Assembly: GCF_004745635.1 (NCBI RefSeq)
Contig: NZ_SRLB01000001.1
Span: 372,001 to 436,000 of the forward strand
From: Methylobacterium nonmethylotrophicum
GTDB taxonomy: Bacteria > Pseudomonadota > Alphaproteobacteria > Rhizobiales > Beijerinckiaceae
Length of the DNA: 64,000 bases
Direction: 5' to 3'
The notes under the pieces were generated by a model. That model was not told the origin of the DNA and did no database searches. It saw only the letters and a list, made by a program, of their open reading frames with translations. The position numbers and the translations under genes are program-made. The stretch's first letter is position 1; each line of letters starts with the position of its first letter. Of this stretch, positions 1 to 8,200 are shown in pieces.

Positions 1-419
1 ATCCGGTTCTCGCGAAAGTCGGCGGCCCGGCGGGCGGCCTCCTGCCACTGCTCCTCGTAATAGAGGCCGGAGGCGATCGGGTGGTGGCTGTCATGGGCCT
101 CCGCCACGGCATCGGCGAGGGTGAGCTGGATCTGGTGGGTCCAGATCCGGTCGGCCTCGCTCTCGCCGACGAGGCCGAGGCGCGGCCCGAGATAGAGCAG
201 GATCGCGGCGGTCTGGCCGACGACCAGGTCGCCGTCGCGCAGGTAGGGCGGCGCGAAGGGCGGGCGCCCCGGCCCTTCCGCCGCAAGGCCCGCCATCAGG
301 GCGTCGATGCCCTCGTCCCGGGCGACGTCGACGTAAGTGGCGCCGGCCTCCTCGAGGGCGAGGCGGACGAACTCGCCCCGGCCCTGGATGCCCGGCCAGT
401 AGTAGAGTTCGTAGGCCAT
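1..419 (-). CDS. Glutathione S-transferase family protein (3' end outside window)
   Basis: Only the N-terminal ~139 residues are present; the gene runs off the left edge. It begins MAYELYYWPGIQGRGEFVRL, which matches the thioredoxin-fold N-terminal domain of sigma/alpha-like glutathione transferases: a Tyr near the start for activating glutathione, then GRGEFVRLALEEAG. The glutathione-binding 'VVGQTAAILLYLG' (the usual Q-S/T-x-A-I stretch) follows near residue 70, and the start of the all-helical C-terminal domain after that. It probably conjugates or reduces electrophiles with glutathione in the cytoplasm. The ATG at 419 gives the family-like N terminus. It may share a transcript with the next minus-strand gene, 59 bp upstream. 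Confidence 0.85.
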   Translation of the reverse strand, partial: MAYELYYWPGIQGRGEFVRLALEEAGATYVDVARDEGIDALMAGLAAEGPGRPPFAPPYLRDGDLVVGQTAAILLYLGPRLGLVGESEADRIWTHQIQLTLADAVAEAHDSHHPIASGLYYEEQWQEAARRAADFRENR

Positions 420-478
420 CGCGGCGACCTCCTTCTTCTCACGGGCGTCCGGAAACGTACCCGGACGCCCCGCAGGGG

Positions 479-1210
479 TCACCAGCCCCGCATCTCGTCG
501 TGGCTCGGGCGCCGGCCCTGGGGCGTCAGGCCGTCGATCACCCCCGGCAGCACCTGGGCGAGCTGTGCCAGCAGGTCGTCGCGGCCGAGCCCGGTCTGGC
601 GGCTCAGGGTGTCGACCGTGTCGGGCCCGAGGGCCTGGGCGAGCTGATGCGGCTGGATCGGCCGGTTGTGGCCCGGGCCGATCCACGACTCGATCAGCTC
701 GCCGAGGCCGCCCTGGCGGAAGCGGTCGATGAGCTGGTCGAGGCCGCCGCCGCCCGGCGCGTCGTCCGGCTGCTCCCGGTCGAGGCGGGAATAGGGGCCG
801 GCGCCCTGGTCGAACGGGTTCTGCATCCCGCCGCCGGCAGGGGAGGGTCCAGAACCTGGCGACGGGCCGCCCGGGCCGTCGAGCATCCCGGCGAGGTCGG
901 AATAGGGATTGTTCGGATCCTCGCCGCGCCGCCCGCGGGGCGCCTCGTCCCGCGGATCGGGCGCGCCGTAGCCGCGGGGATCGGGCGCGTAGCCGTCCTC
1001 GGGCCCGCCCTGCGGGGCCGGCCGGCGTCCGCCGCCAAAGATGTCGCCGAAGCCGCCCTGCATCGCCTTGGCGGCGAGCAGCATCAGCAGCGCCTTGACG
1101 AGGGGCGACATCGCCCCGGAGCCGCCCCCGTGCTGGCCCCCCTCGTGTCGGCCCCCGCCCCCGAGGACGTTGCCGAGCACGGAACCGATGACCTGATCGA
1201 GCAGACCCAT
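479..1210 (-). CDS. YidB family (DUF937) protein
   Basis: A 243-residue protein starting MGLLDQVIGSVLGNVLGGGG. That Gly-rich helical start is typical of YidB/DUF937 proteins. The middle is low-complexity Gly/Pro/Asp, and the C terminus carries the conserved part of the family (GGLGELIESWIGPGHNRPI, then ALGPDTVDTLSRQTGL). The function of the family is not established. An ATG eight codons upstream (1234) also exists, but the methionine at 1210 gives the standard family start. There is no signal peptide. The long disordered middle makes it longer than the E. coli protein (about 130 residues). Confidence 0.8.
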   Translation of the reverse strand: MGLLDQVIGSVLGNVLGGGGRHEGGQHGGGSGAMSPLVKALLMLLAAKAMQGGFGDIFGGGRRPAPQGGPEDGYAPDPRGYGAPDPRDEAPRGRRGEDPNNPYSDLAGMLDGPGGPSPGSGPSPAGGGMQNPFDQGAGPYSRLDREQPDDAPGGGGLDQLIDRFRQGGLGELIESWIGPGHNRPIQPHQLAQALGPDTVDTLSRQTGLGRDDLLAQLAQVLPGVIDGLTPQGRRPSHDEMRGW

Positions 1211-1275
1211 CGCGCCTCTCCCCTCGCGCGCCACATTGCGCGCTGGTTAACCGCGATCGACCGCCGCGGTTGCCT

Positions 1276-1572
1276 TCAGCGGCGGTCCCCGGCGCCGTCG
1301 CCGCCGCCGGTGGCGCGCCGGTCCCGGGGATCGAGGCGGTCGAGGGGGTCGGTCCGCTCGCCGGTGTTGCCGGTCAGGCCGGTCCCGCCGGGCATCACCT
1401 TGGTGTCGGGCTTGAGCGCCTGCGGCGGTGCCACGCCGGGATCGCCGCGGCCGCCCTCCGGGACATCGGCCCGGGTCGGCTGGTCGCGGCGGTCCGAGAT
1501 CGCCAGGGCGGGGCCGGCCGCGAGGCTGCCCGCAAGGAGGAGGGCGGGAACGAGGCGGACGAGCAGGGGCAT
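1276..1572 (-). CDS. Small secreted protein, unknown function
   Basis: A 98-residue protein with a clear signal peptide: Leu/Ala-rich core LVPALLLAGSLAAGPALA with an ALA-type cleavage site near residue 24. The mature part is short, hydrophilic and rich in Gly, Asp, Arg and Pro, without cysteines or a recognisable domain, and looks disordered. It lies between the YidB-like gene and two other small exported or membrane proteins on the same strand. I do not recognise a family; the signal sequence is the main evidence that it is real. Confidence 0.6.
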   Translation of the reverse strand: MPLLVRLVPALLLAGSLAAGPALAISDRRDQPTRADVPEGGRGDPGVAPPQALKPDTKVMPGGTGLTGNTGERTDPLDRLDPRDRRATGGGDGAGDRR

Positions 1573-1692
1573 GGCGATCTCCGGGGGTTCCGCTGGGCAA
1601 AGCGCCCGGCAGCCCGCGGTTCCGTCCCGGACGGCCCGTGGCCGGTCCCGCCCGACCGCAAAGAACCGCCCGGAGGCGGTTCTTCGTCGAGG

Positions 1693-1803
1693 TTACAGGT
1701 TCAACAGGGCGTTGGCGGTGCCGATGACCGTCATGGCGAGGCCGCCGACCAGAACCCCGATCATGCCGTAGGACACGGCGCGCAGAAAGCGCATCTCGCT
1801 CAT
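1693..1803 (-). CDS. 36-residue single-pass membrane protein
   Basis: A short reading frame, MSEMRFLRAV then a hydrophobic stretch SYGMIGVLVGGLAMTVIGTA, ending NALLNL. It has one predicted transmembrane helix and starts only 11 bp downstream of the stop of the secreted-protein gene on the same strand, so it is probably the second gene of that transcript. Its very small size means the call rests on the clean helix, the codon bias (mostly G/C in third positions) and the position. No function can be assigned. Confidence 0.45.
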   Translation of the reverse strand: MSEMRFLRAVSYGMIGVLVGGLAMTVIGTANALLNL

Positions 1804-1814
1804 CGCTGGCCCCC

Positions 1815-2093
1815 TCAGCAGCGATACCCGCCGGCGGTCTGGCCGTACTGCTTGACCGGGAAGTTCTGCTGGTTGGCGTTGCCCTCGGCGGCCGAGCTCA
1901 TCGGGCAGGCGCCGTAGAACGGCACGCTGGTATTGGCCGAGCCGAGCGAGCCGGTGGTCTCGACGTCCCGGCCCTCGACGGTCTGGCTCCAGAATGGGCG
2001 GGCGGGGGAGTTGGCGCTGAATGCCATGGCGGACGAGATCGGAGCGACGCCAAGGACGAGCGCGGTGGCGACGGCGGCGATGCGGGTCTTCAT
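1815..2093 (-). CDS. Small secreted protein, unknown function
   Basis: A 92-residue protein beginning MKTRIAAVATALVLGVAPIS with SAMAFS as the likely signal-peptidase site near residue 24. The mature part has two cysteines (GACPMSS and the C-terminal YRC), which could form a disulphide in the periplasm, and ends QTAGGYRC. The upstream part of the frame is not used, because the signal peptide fixes the start at 2093, and a purine-rich stretch (AGGAGACTGA) lies just before it. A 36-residue membrane protein follows 11 bp downstream. The family is not recognised. Confidence 0.7.
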   Translation of the reverse strand: MKTRIAAVATALVLGVAPISSAMAFSANSPARPFWSQTVEGRDVETTGSLGSANTSVPFYGACPMSSAAEGNANQQNFPVKQYGQTAGGYRC

Positions 2094-2471
2094 ATGGTAT
2101 TCAGTCTCCTGTTGCCGATGCAGGTCGGTGTTCATGGCCTGCATCCGTTGCGGTGATCGGGATATAGGTGGGCCAGCACCGCCGCGATGTGTCCTCGCGC
2201 ACGCGACAAGATGGAATGAAATCTGATCGGAAACGGCGGCAGGCCGCGTAAGCCGGGAAATTTCTCTGGGGGAGATAGCCGGTGCGACGCGCCGTCGGGC
2301 AGCTCGTCTGGCGCGGCGCGTTCCGCCGATGGCGCGGGAGCCGCCCCGCGGGCGGGGCGCGTCACATCCCGCTACCACCCCGGCGCCTTCCCTGGAGCTA
2401 GTCTAAGGCCCGACGACACCCGGGCGGCCGCGGTCGCGCGGCCCGCAAGCGCAACGAGGTCCCTGCCGCCG

Positions 2472-2867
2472 ATGGCCAAGCCCGTCCACTCGATGATCCG
2501 CGTCCTCGACGAGGAGCGCTCCCGCGCCTACTACGCCCGCGCCTTCGGCCTCGAGCTCGCCGAGCGCATCGGCTTCGACGATTTCGCCCTCGTCTACCTG
2601 CGCCACCCGTCCTCGCCGTTCGAGCTGGAGCTGACGGTCAATTTCGGCCGCTCGGAGCCCTACGAGATCGGCAACGGCTACGGCCACCTCGCGGTGGTGG
2701 TGGACGACGTCGACGCCGAGCACGCCCGCTTCACCCGGGAGGGCCTGCCGGCGACCCCGGTGAAGGACTTCCAGCACCAGGGCAAGACGCTCGCCCGCTT
2801 CTTCTTCGCCACCGATCCGGACGGCTACAAGATCGAGGTGATCCAGAAGGGCGGCCGCTTCGGCTGA
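2472..2867 (+). CDS. VOC-superfamily protein, glyoxalase I-like
   Basis: A 131-residue single-module vicinal-oxygen-chelate protein, the usual length for bacterial glyoxalase I. Metal-ligand positions are recognisable: His in 'KPVHSMIRV', Glu in 'FELELTVN', His in 'YGHLAVVVDD' and Glu in 'YKIEVIQKGG'. The DPDGYKIE C-terminal motif is typical of lactoylglutathione lyases, which convert the methylglyoxal-glutathione hemithioacetal to S-lactoylglutathione. It stands alone, 95 bp before the dehydrogenase genes. Assignment to glyoxalase I proper rather than another VOC enzyme is likely but unproven. Confidence 0.8.
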   Translation: MAKPVHSMIRVLDEERSRAYYARAFGLELAERIGFDDFALVYLRHPSSPFELELTVNFGRSEPYEIGNGYGHLAVVVDDVDAEHARFTREGLPATPVKDFQHQGKTLARFFFATDPDGYKIEVIQKGGRFG

Positions 2868-2961
2868 CGCATCCCGACACCGCCGGCCGGGAAGCGCGCC
2901 AAGACGCGCCCCGGGCCGGACGGCACCGACACCAGAAAAATATCCAGAGAGGAGACACCCG

Positions 2962-3510
2962 ATGAGAGAAGTCGATCCGCGCGCCCGGTTCAGCCGCCGC
3001 GGCTTCCTGCAGACCGCCGCCGTGGCGGCGCCCGCCGCGGCCATCGCCACCGGCGCCGGGCTCCAGGTCTCGGAGGCCTGGGCCGAGAACGGCGCGGCGC
3101 TGGCGCCGGCCGAGCTGAAGACCCTGGTGAAGATGGCGCGGGACATCTACCCGCACGACTTCCTCGCCGACGTCTACTACATCACGGCGATCAAGCCCTG
3201 GGACGGCAAGGCCGCCGCCGATCCGGCCGTGAAGGCGCTGCTGACGCAGGGGGTGCGCCGCCTCGACGAGGATGCGCAGGCCCGCCACAAGCTCAACTAC
3301 GTGCAGATCGGCTGGGAGGCCGACCGCGTCGCCGTGCTCGAGGGCGTCAGCCACACCGACTTCTTCAAGAAGATCCGCTCCGACCTGGTCGTGTCGCTCT
3401 ACAACCAGCCCGAGCTGTGGCCGAAATTCGGCTACGAGGGCCCGTCCGCCGACAAGGGCGGCTACATCAACCGCGGCTTCAACGACATCGACTGGCTGCC
3501 GAAGGTCTGA
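2962..3510 (+). CDS. Tat-exported small (gamma-type) subunit of a GMC dehydrogenase
   Basis: A 182-residue protein with a twin-arginine signal (FSRRGFLQTAAVAAPAAA) at residues 12-30 and a hydrophilic mature part containing 'LVKMARDIYPHDFLADVYY'. This fits the gluconate 2-dehydrogenase subunit 3 / FAD-glucose dehydrogenase gamma-subunit family, which escorts the catalytic flavoprotein through the Tat pathway folded. The catalytic GMC gene follows 100 bp downstream, as in known gamma-alpha pairs. A good Shine-Dalgarno (GAGAGGAG) precedes the ATG. The substrate cannot be told from the sequence. Confidence 0.8.
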   Translation: MREVDPRARFSRRGFLQTAAVAAPAAAIATGAGLQVSEAWAENGAALAPAELKTLVKMARDIYPHDFLADVYYITAIKPWDGKAAADPAVKALLTQGVRRLDEDAQARHKLNYVQIGWEADRVAVLEGVSHTDFFKKIRSDLVVSLYNQPELWPKFGYEGPSADKGGYINRGFNDIDWLPKV

Positions 3511-3610
3511 CCGGCCGCGCCCGCCGCTGAGATCCATCGTCAACCGAAGAACAATCAACGAATAACCGCGCCGGCCCGGCCGCGACCGGCCGCGCGGACC
3601 GGAGGAAACC

Positions 3611-5179
3611 ATGGCCACATTCGACCTGAACGACGACGGCCTCGTCGTCATCGTCGGCTCGGGCGCCGGCGGCGGCACGCTCGGCACCGAGCTGGCGCTC
3701 AAGGGGATCCGCACCGTCATCCTCGAGGCGGGCGCCCGCCACAACATGGAGGATTTCGTCAACGACGAGTGGGCGAGCTTCGCGCAGCTCGCCTGGACCG
3801 ACATGCGCACCACCTCCGGCTCCTGGCGGGTGGCGCGGGACTTCCCCAACCTGCCGGCCTGGATCGTCAAGGCGGTGGGCGGCTCGACGGTGCACTGGGC
3901 CGGCGCGTCCTTGCGCTTCGAGGAGCACGAGTTCCGCATCCGCGACCATTACGGCGCGATGCCGGGCGCCAACCTCCTCGACTGGCCGATCACCCGGGCC
4001 GAGCTCGACCCCTGGTACGAGAAGGCCGAGGACCGGATGGGCGTGACCCGCACCAACGGCATCCAGGGCCTGCCGGGCAACAACAACTTCAAGGTGCTGG
4101 AGGCCGGGGCGCGCCGGGTCGGCTACAAGGAGGTCCATACCGGCCGCATGGCGATCAACAGCCAGGAGCGCCACGACCGCGGCGCGTGCCAGCAGATCGG
4201 CTTCTGCTTCCAGGGCTGCAAGTCGGGCGCCAAGTGGTCGACGCTCATCGCCGAGATCCCCCGCGGCGAGGAGACCGGCAACCTGGAGGTCCGCCCGAAC
4301 TGCATGGTCATCCGCATCGAGCACGACGCGTCCGGCAAGGTGACGGGCGTGGTCTACGCCGACGAGAAGGGCAATCTGCAGCGCCAGAAGGCCCGCATCG
4401 TCGCGGTGGCCGGCAACTCGATCGAGAGCCCGCGGCTCCTGCTCAACAGCGCCTCGAACCTGTTTCCGGACGGGCTGGCCAATTCCTCGGGCCAGGTCGG
4501 CCGCAACTACATGCGCCACATGACCGGCAGCGTCTACGGCGTGTTCGAGAAGTCGGTGCACATGTACCGCGGCACCACCATGGCGGGCATCGTCCGCGAC
4601 GAGGCCCGGCACGACCCGAAGCGCGGCTTCGCCGGCGGCTACGAGATGGAGACCCTCTCCCTCGGCGTGCCGTTCATGGCGGCGTTCCTCAATCCCGGCG
4701 CCTGGGGCCGCTCCTTCACCAGCGCCATGGAGCAGTACCCGCGCATGGCCGGGATGTGGCTCGTCGGCGAGGACATGCCGCAGGAGACGAACCGCATCAC
4801 CCTCGACCCCGCGGTGAAGGACAAGCACGGCATGCCGGTGGCGAGCGTGCACTTCGACGACCATCCCAACGACGTCGCGATGCGCAACCACGCCTACAGG
4901 CAGGGCGCGGCGATCTACGAGGCGGTCGGCGCCACCGTCACCTACCCGGTCACGCCCTATCCGAGCACCCACAACATGGGCACCAACCGGATGAGCGCGA
5001 AGGCCCGGGACGGCGTGGTCAACAAGTTCGGCCAGACCCACGACGTGAAGAACCTGTTCGTCTCCGACGGCAGCCAGTTCACCTCGGGGGCCGCCTGCAA
5101 CCCGACCCTCACCATCGTGGCGCTCGCCCTGCGCCAGGCCGACCACATCGCCGGCGCGATGCAGCGGCGGGAGATCTGA
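3611..5179 (+). CDS. GMC-family FAD-dependent dehydrogenase, catalytic subunit
   Basis: A 522-residue flavoprotein. Residues ~11-40 hold the FAD-binding Rossmann motif (VIVGSGAGGGTLG...VILEAG), followed by the GMC signature GGSTVHWAGA near residue 95. The C-terminal STHNMGT and AACNPTLT segments supply the expected catalytic His and Asn. Cys193, Cys199 and Cys203 form C-x5-C-x3-C, the spacing reported for the 3Fe-4S cluster of gamma-alpha FAD-glucose dehydrogenases. It lacks its own signal peptide, so it probably travels with the Tat-tagged partner upstream and oxidises a sugar or alcohol in the periplasm. No cytochrome c subunit (no CxxCH protein) is encoded beside it. The ATG follows a strong GGAGGAA. 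Confidence 0.88.
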   Translation: MATFDLNDDGLVVIVGSGAGGGTLGTELALKGIRTVILEAGARHNMEDFVNDEWASFAQLAWTDMRTTSGSWRVARDFPNLPAWIVKAVGGSTVHWAGASLRFEEHEFRIRDHYGAMPGANLLDWPITRAELDPWYEKAEDRMGVTRTNGIQGLPGNNNFKVLEAGARRVGYKEVHTGRMAINSQERHDRGACQQIGFCFQGCKSGAKWSTLIAEIPRGEETGNLEVRPNCMVIRIEHDASGKVTGVVYADEKGNLQRQKARIVAVAGNSIESPRLLLNSASNLFPDGLANSSGQVGRNYMRHMTGSVYGVFEKSVHMYRGTTMAGIVRDEARHDPKRGFAGGYEMETLSLGVPFMAAFLNPGAWGRSFTSAMEQYPRMAGMWLVGEDMPQETNRITLDPAVKDKHGMPVASVHFDDHPNDVAMRNHAYRQGAAIYEAVGATVTYPVTPYPSTHNMGTNRMSAKARDGVVNKFGQTHDVKNLFVSDGSQFTSGAACNPTLTIVALALRQADHIAGAMQRREI

Positions 5180-5538
5180 TGCGCCCGCTCGTGCTCGCCC
5201 TGCTCGCGGCTTTTGCCCCGGGCCCGGCCCTCGCCCAGGGCTCGGCCACCCCCGCCGCCCCGGCGCCGCAGCCCGGCGGGGCCGCGGCCTATCCGGGCAG
5301 CCCCGGCGGCCAGCCGGCCGCCGGGCGGGACGGCCGCCCGGTCGCCACCGACCACGCGGCCTGCCCGTCGGGCGCGCCCTGCCCGGCCGCGCCCGGGCCC
5401 TCGGGCGCGGCGGATGCGAGCCGCACCACGGCTCCGAGCAATTCGGTCGGCCAGACCGGCTCGGTGCCGAGCACCGCCTACCCGGCCGCCCCGGGCGGGA
5501 TGCCGTCGAACCGGCCGGACGGCACGGCGCCGCGCTGA
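5179..5538 (+). CDS. Secreted Pro/Ala-rich small protein coupled to the dehydrogenase
   Basis: A 119-residue protein whose ATG overlaps the TGA of the GMC gene by one base, so it is very probably translationally coupled. It starts MRPLVLALLAAFAPGPALAQ, a signal peptide cleaved after ALA, and continues as a low-complexity Pro/Ala/Gly/Ser chain with two close cysteines (AACPSGAPCPA). It does not resemble a cytochrome (no haem motif). The family is not recognised. It could be a structural or assembly partner of the dehydrogenase, but only its position supports that. Confidence 0.65.
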   Translation: MRPLVLALLAAFAPGPALAQGSATPAAPAPQPGGAAAYPGSPGGQPAAGRDGRPVATDHAACPSGAPCPAAPGPSGAADASRTTAPSNSVGQTGSVPSTAYPAAPGGMPSNRPDGTAPR

Positions 5539-5545
5539 CCCTCCG

Positions 5546-5572
5546 GCGCCGGAGCGGTCGCCGCTCCGGCGC
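5546..5572 (+). terminator. Hairpin terminator of the dehydrogenase operon
   Basis: A perfect 11-bp stem (GCGCCGGAGCG / CGCTCCGGCGC) with a five-base loop begins eight bases after the stop of the proline-rich gene. There is no T run, so factor-independent termination may be weak. Confidence 0.55.
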
Positions 5573-5638
5573 GGGACTCGACGCCGAGGCCATCGGGCGA
5601 CCCGGCTCGCAGCCCGCGACCCCGGCCGGAAGCCCGCC

Positions 5639-5965
5639 TCAGGCCCGCCCCGCCACCGGCAGGTCGGCGAGCGCCGGCCGCGGCCGCTCGATCAGGGCCG
5701 CGGCGAGCATCGCCTCGAGGCGGATCAGGTCCTCGTCCGGCTCGGGCTGCCAGCCGCAGCCGCAGCGGGGCGCCGGGCCGTGCAGGGAGGCGATCTGGCG
5801 GTAGAGCGTCCCCACCGTGCGGGCGGCGGCCTCGAGCGCCGCCATCGGCGGCAGGGGCCCCCGCTCCAGCGCCTCCCAGAACGCCGCCGTCAGGGCGTGC
5901 TCGAGGGCGGACTGACCCCGCGCCTCGGCCTCGGCCCGCAGGCGCTCCCGCTGATGCATCATCAT
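5639..5965 (-). CDS. Hypothetical helical protein
   Basis: A 108-residue, Ala/Glu/Arg/Leu-rich protein, probably mostly alpha-helical, with a short RCGCGW cysteine pair near residue 70. It overlaps the upstream small gene by four bases (ATGA), which supports translation as a pair. No family is recognised. Codon third positions are strongly G/C as in its neighbours. It is convergent with the dehydrogenase operon, from which the hairpin at 5546-5572 separates it. Confidence 0.5.
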   Translation of the reverse strand: MMMHQRERLRAEAEARGQSALEHALTAAFWEALERGPLPPMAALEAAARTVGTLYRQIASLHGPAPRCGCGWQPEPDEDLIRLEAMLAAALIERPRPALADLPVAGRA

Positions 5966-6105
5966 CGCGTGCTCCTCGTCTCGCTGAGCAGGCCGACCAG
6001 CCGCTCCCAGGGCAGGCCGACCGGCGGCCAGCCCTCCCGGACCGGCAGCAGCGCGTCCGCCATCCAGCCCGCGCAGCCGTGAATCAGGATCAACGCTCGC
6101 GCCAT
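5962..6105 (-). CDS. Very small hypothetical protein
   Basis: A 47-residue product starting MARALILIHGCAGWMADALL. The ATG at 6105 is preferred over one 15 codons upstream because the extra residues are unlike a usual N terminus and run into the A/T-rich promoter-like stretch (~6160-6260). Its TGA overlaps the ATG of the next gene by four bases, an arrangement that favours a real, co-translated pair. No domain is recognisable. Confidence 0.4.
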   Translation of the reverse strand: MARALILIHGCAGWMADALLPVREGWPPVGLPWERLVGLLSETRSTR

Positions 6106-6336
6106 CGCGGCCTCAATGTCGGATCGTGCCGGGGGTCGGCACGCCTTCAATGCCGCAAGCCGCGCTCATTCTCAAGATCAGATCGAAATATTGGAAGATT
6201 TCTATCTCGACTCGGTCATCTATATTATGCTCCGAATTATGTAAGTTCCAAAGTGCAGCGGCGGCGGCAGGCGGATTGGCAGCGCCGCCCGGAGCGGCTA
6301 CCTGGGGCGCCCGGAAATCCCGAAAGGTCCCCTGTG

Positions 6337-6600
6337 ATGACCGACACCCCGCCCGACCGCCTCAGCACCGACCCGCGCAGCCCCTTCCACGACGCCGCCC
6401 TGCTCGAGCGCGGCGTCGGCGTGCGCTTCAAGGGCGTCGAGAAGACCAACGTCGAGGAATATTGCGTGAGCGAGGGCTGGGTCCGTCTCGCCGCCGGCAA
6501 TGCCAAGGACCGCTTCGGCAACCCGATGACCGTGAAGCTGAAGGGCCCGGTCGAGCCGTATTTCCGCAATCCCGAGGCCGGAACCGCTAGCGCCGGGTAG
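6337..6600 (+). CDS. DUF3297 family protein
   Basis: An 87-residue cytoplasmic protein starting MTDTPPDRLSTDPRSPFHDA with the family core 'RGVGVRFKG...TNVEEYCVSEGWVRL' and 'DRFGNPMTVKLKGPVEPY'. This is the usual size and order for DUF3297, a conserved proteobacterial family without an assigned function. The ATG at 6337 is supported by AAAGG a few bases upstream and by the family N terminus. The last 14 bases overlap the 3' end of the convergent VOC gene. A relatively A/T-rich region (6160-6260) before it is the likely promoter. Confidence 0.85.
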   Translation: MTDTPPDRLSTDPRSPFHDAALLERGVGVRFKGVEKTNVEEYCVSEGWVRLAAGNAKDRFGNPMTVKLKGPVEPYFRNPEAGTASAG

Positions 6601-7078
6601 CCTCCGCCCGCAAGGACGCGAGGTCGAGGCGGCGGGTCACCATCTGCAGGCCGCCGGCGGCGTCCCGCGGCCATGCGTCCTCGGGCCGGTCCCAGTACAG
6701 CTCCACCCCGTTGCGGTCCGGATCGTCGAGGTAGAGCGCCTCGCTGACGCCGTGGTCGCTCGCGCCGGTGAGCGGGATGCCGGCGGCGTCGAGACGGGCC
6801 AGCGCGTCGGCGAGCGCCGCCCGGGTCGGGTAGAGGATCGCCACGTGGTAGAGCCCGGTGCTGCCGGGCGGCGGCGGAGAGCCGCCGGCGCTGTCCCAGG
6901 TGTTGAGCCCGATATGGTGGTGGTAGCCGCCCGCCGACACGAAGGCGGCCTGGGGGCCGTAGCGCTGCGTCAGCGCGAAGCCGAGCACCCCGCAATAGAA
7001 CCCCAGCGCCCGGTCGAGGTCGGCCACCCGCAGGTGGACGTGCCCGATGCGGGTGCGCGGGTCGATCGGTTGGGTCAT
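6587..7078 (-). CDS. VOC family protein (extradiol dioxygenase/CatE-like)
   Basis: A 163-residue protein with His in 'IGHVHLRVADLDRALGFY', 'YHHHIGLNTW' near residue 53, and 'DDPDRNGVELYWDRP' near residue 125 carrying the metal-binding Glu. This is the catechol-2,3-dioxygenase-like or glyoxalase-like VOC pattern. It seems to be a single beta-alpha-beta pair module, so it may act as a dimer. It is divergent from the LysR regulator at 7205, with 126 bp between the starts, which suggests that LysR protein controls it. The substrate is unknown. Confidence 0.8.
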   Translation of the reverse strand: MTQPIDPRTRIGHVHLRVADLDRALGFYCGVLGFALTQRYGPQAAFVSAGGYHHHIGLNTWDSAGGSPPPPGSTGLYHVAILYPTRAALADALARLDAAGIPLTGASDHGVSEALYLDDPDRNGVELYWDRPEDAWPRDAAGGLQMVTRRLDLASLRAEATRR

Positions 7079-7204
7079 GGTCCTGCCTCCGGCATGGGCG
7101 CCCGCGGCCTCGCCCGGCGTCCTGCGCAGACTGCACCCTTTCGAAACGTCGGGAAATCCGGCATCCCTGACCAGCACCTCACACCCAGAGAGTGAGATCG
7201 CGTC

Positions 7205-8200
7205 ATGCCCGATCGGCTGACCGGTATGCACATCTTCGTCCGCGTCGCCGCGACCGGCAGTCTCTCGGCCGCCGCGCGGGCCCTCGGGATGTCGCAGAGC
7301 GGCGTCACCAAGCACGTCGCGGCCCTCGAGGACCGGCTCGGGGCGCGGCTCTTCCACCGCAGCACCCGCCGCATGACCCTGACCGAGGCCGGACGGCGCT
7401 ACCTCGAGGCCTGCGAGCGCATCCTGGCCGAGATCGACGAGGCCGAGGCGGCGGCCGGCGCCGAGGCGGCGGAGCCCCGCGGCACCCTGCGGCTCAACGT
7501 GCCGGTCTCGTTCGGGGTGCTGCAGGTCGCCCCCGCCCTGGCGGAGTTCGGCCGGGCCTATCCGGCGCTGACCGTGGAGCTCGGCCTCAACGACCGGCCG
7601 GTCGACCTGATCGAGGAGGGCTGGGACCTGGCGCTCCGGATCGGCGACCTGCGGGATTCGAGCCTGGTCGCGCGGGCGCTGGCGCGGTGCCGGATGTGCG
7701 TCTGCGCCGCGCCGTCCTATCTGGCGGCGCAGGGCCGTCCGCGCCGCCCGGCGGACCTCGCCGCGCATAACTGCCTCGGCTACACCCTGGCGAGCAGCGA
7801 CGGCTGGCGCTTCGAGGGCGGCACCGCGACGGTCGCGGGCTCGCTGCGCGCCTCGAACGGCGCGGCCCTGGTGGCGGCCGCCGCCGCCGGGCTCGGGGTG
7901 ATCTACCAGCCGACCTTCCTGGTCGCCGAGGCCCTGCGCCGGGGCAGCCTGGTGGCGCTCGATCTCGGGCCGATCCCGACGCTGCCGATCCACGCGGTGA
8001 TGCCTTCCCGCCGCCGCCCGCCCGCCAAGGTCCGGGTGATGGTCGAGTTCGCGGCGCGCCGCTTCGCCGACCCGCCCTGGGACCGGGACCTGCCCGCCCC
8101 GCTCGGGATCGACGATCCGCTGCCCGAGGCGCCGACCATCGGAGAGCCCGCCATCCCGGATCTCGCCGCCGCGGCGCCGGCCGCCGCGAGGCTGTCGTGA
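7205..8200 (+). CDS. LysR family transcriptional regulator
   Basis: A 331-residue LysR protein: winged HTH at residues ~1-65 (MHIFVRVAATGSLSAAARAL, then SGVTKHVAALEDRLGARLFH) and a substrate-binding domain from ~90 (GTLRLNVPVSFGVLQVAP) to ~300. The long C-terminal tail (~305-331) is rich in Ala and Pro and is not part of the usual domain. It is divergent from the VOC enzyme gene and overlaps the following PAS-HTH gene by four bases (GTGA), so both regulators are probably made from one transcript. Confidence 0.9.
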   Translation: MPDRLTGMHIFVRVAATGSLSAAARALGMSQSGVTKHVAALEDRLGARLFHRSTRRMTLTEAGRRYLEACERILAEIDEAEAAAGAEAAEPRGTLRLNVPVSFGVLQVAPALAEFGRAYPALTVELGLNDRPVDLIEEGWDLALRIGDLRDSSLVARALARCRMCVCAAPSYLAAQGRPRRPADLAAHNCLGYTLASSDGWRFEGGTATVAGSLRASNGAALVAAAAAGLGVIYQPTFLVAEALRRGSLVALDLGPIPTLPIHAVMPSRRRPPAKVRVMVEFAARRFADPPWDRDLPAPLGIDDPLPEAPTIGEPAIPDLAAAAPAAARLS

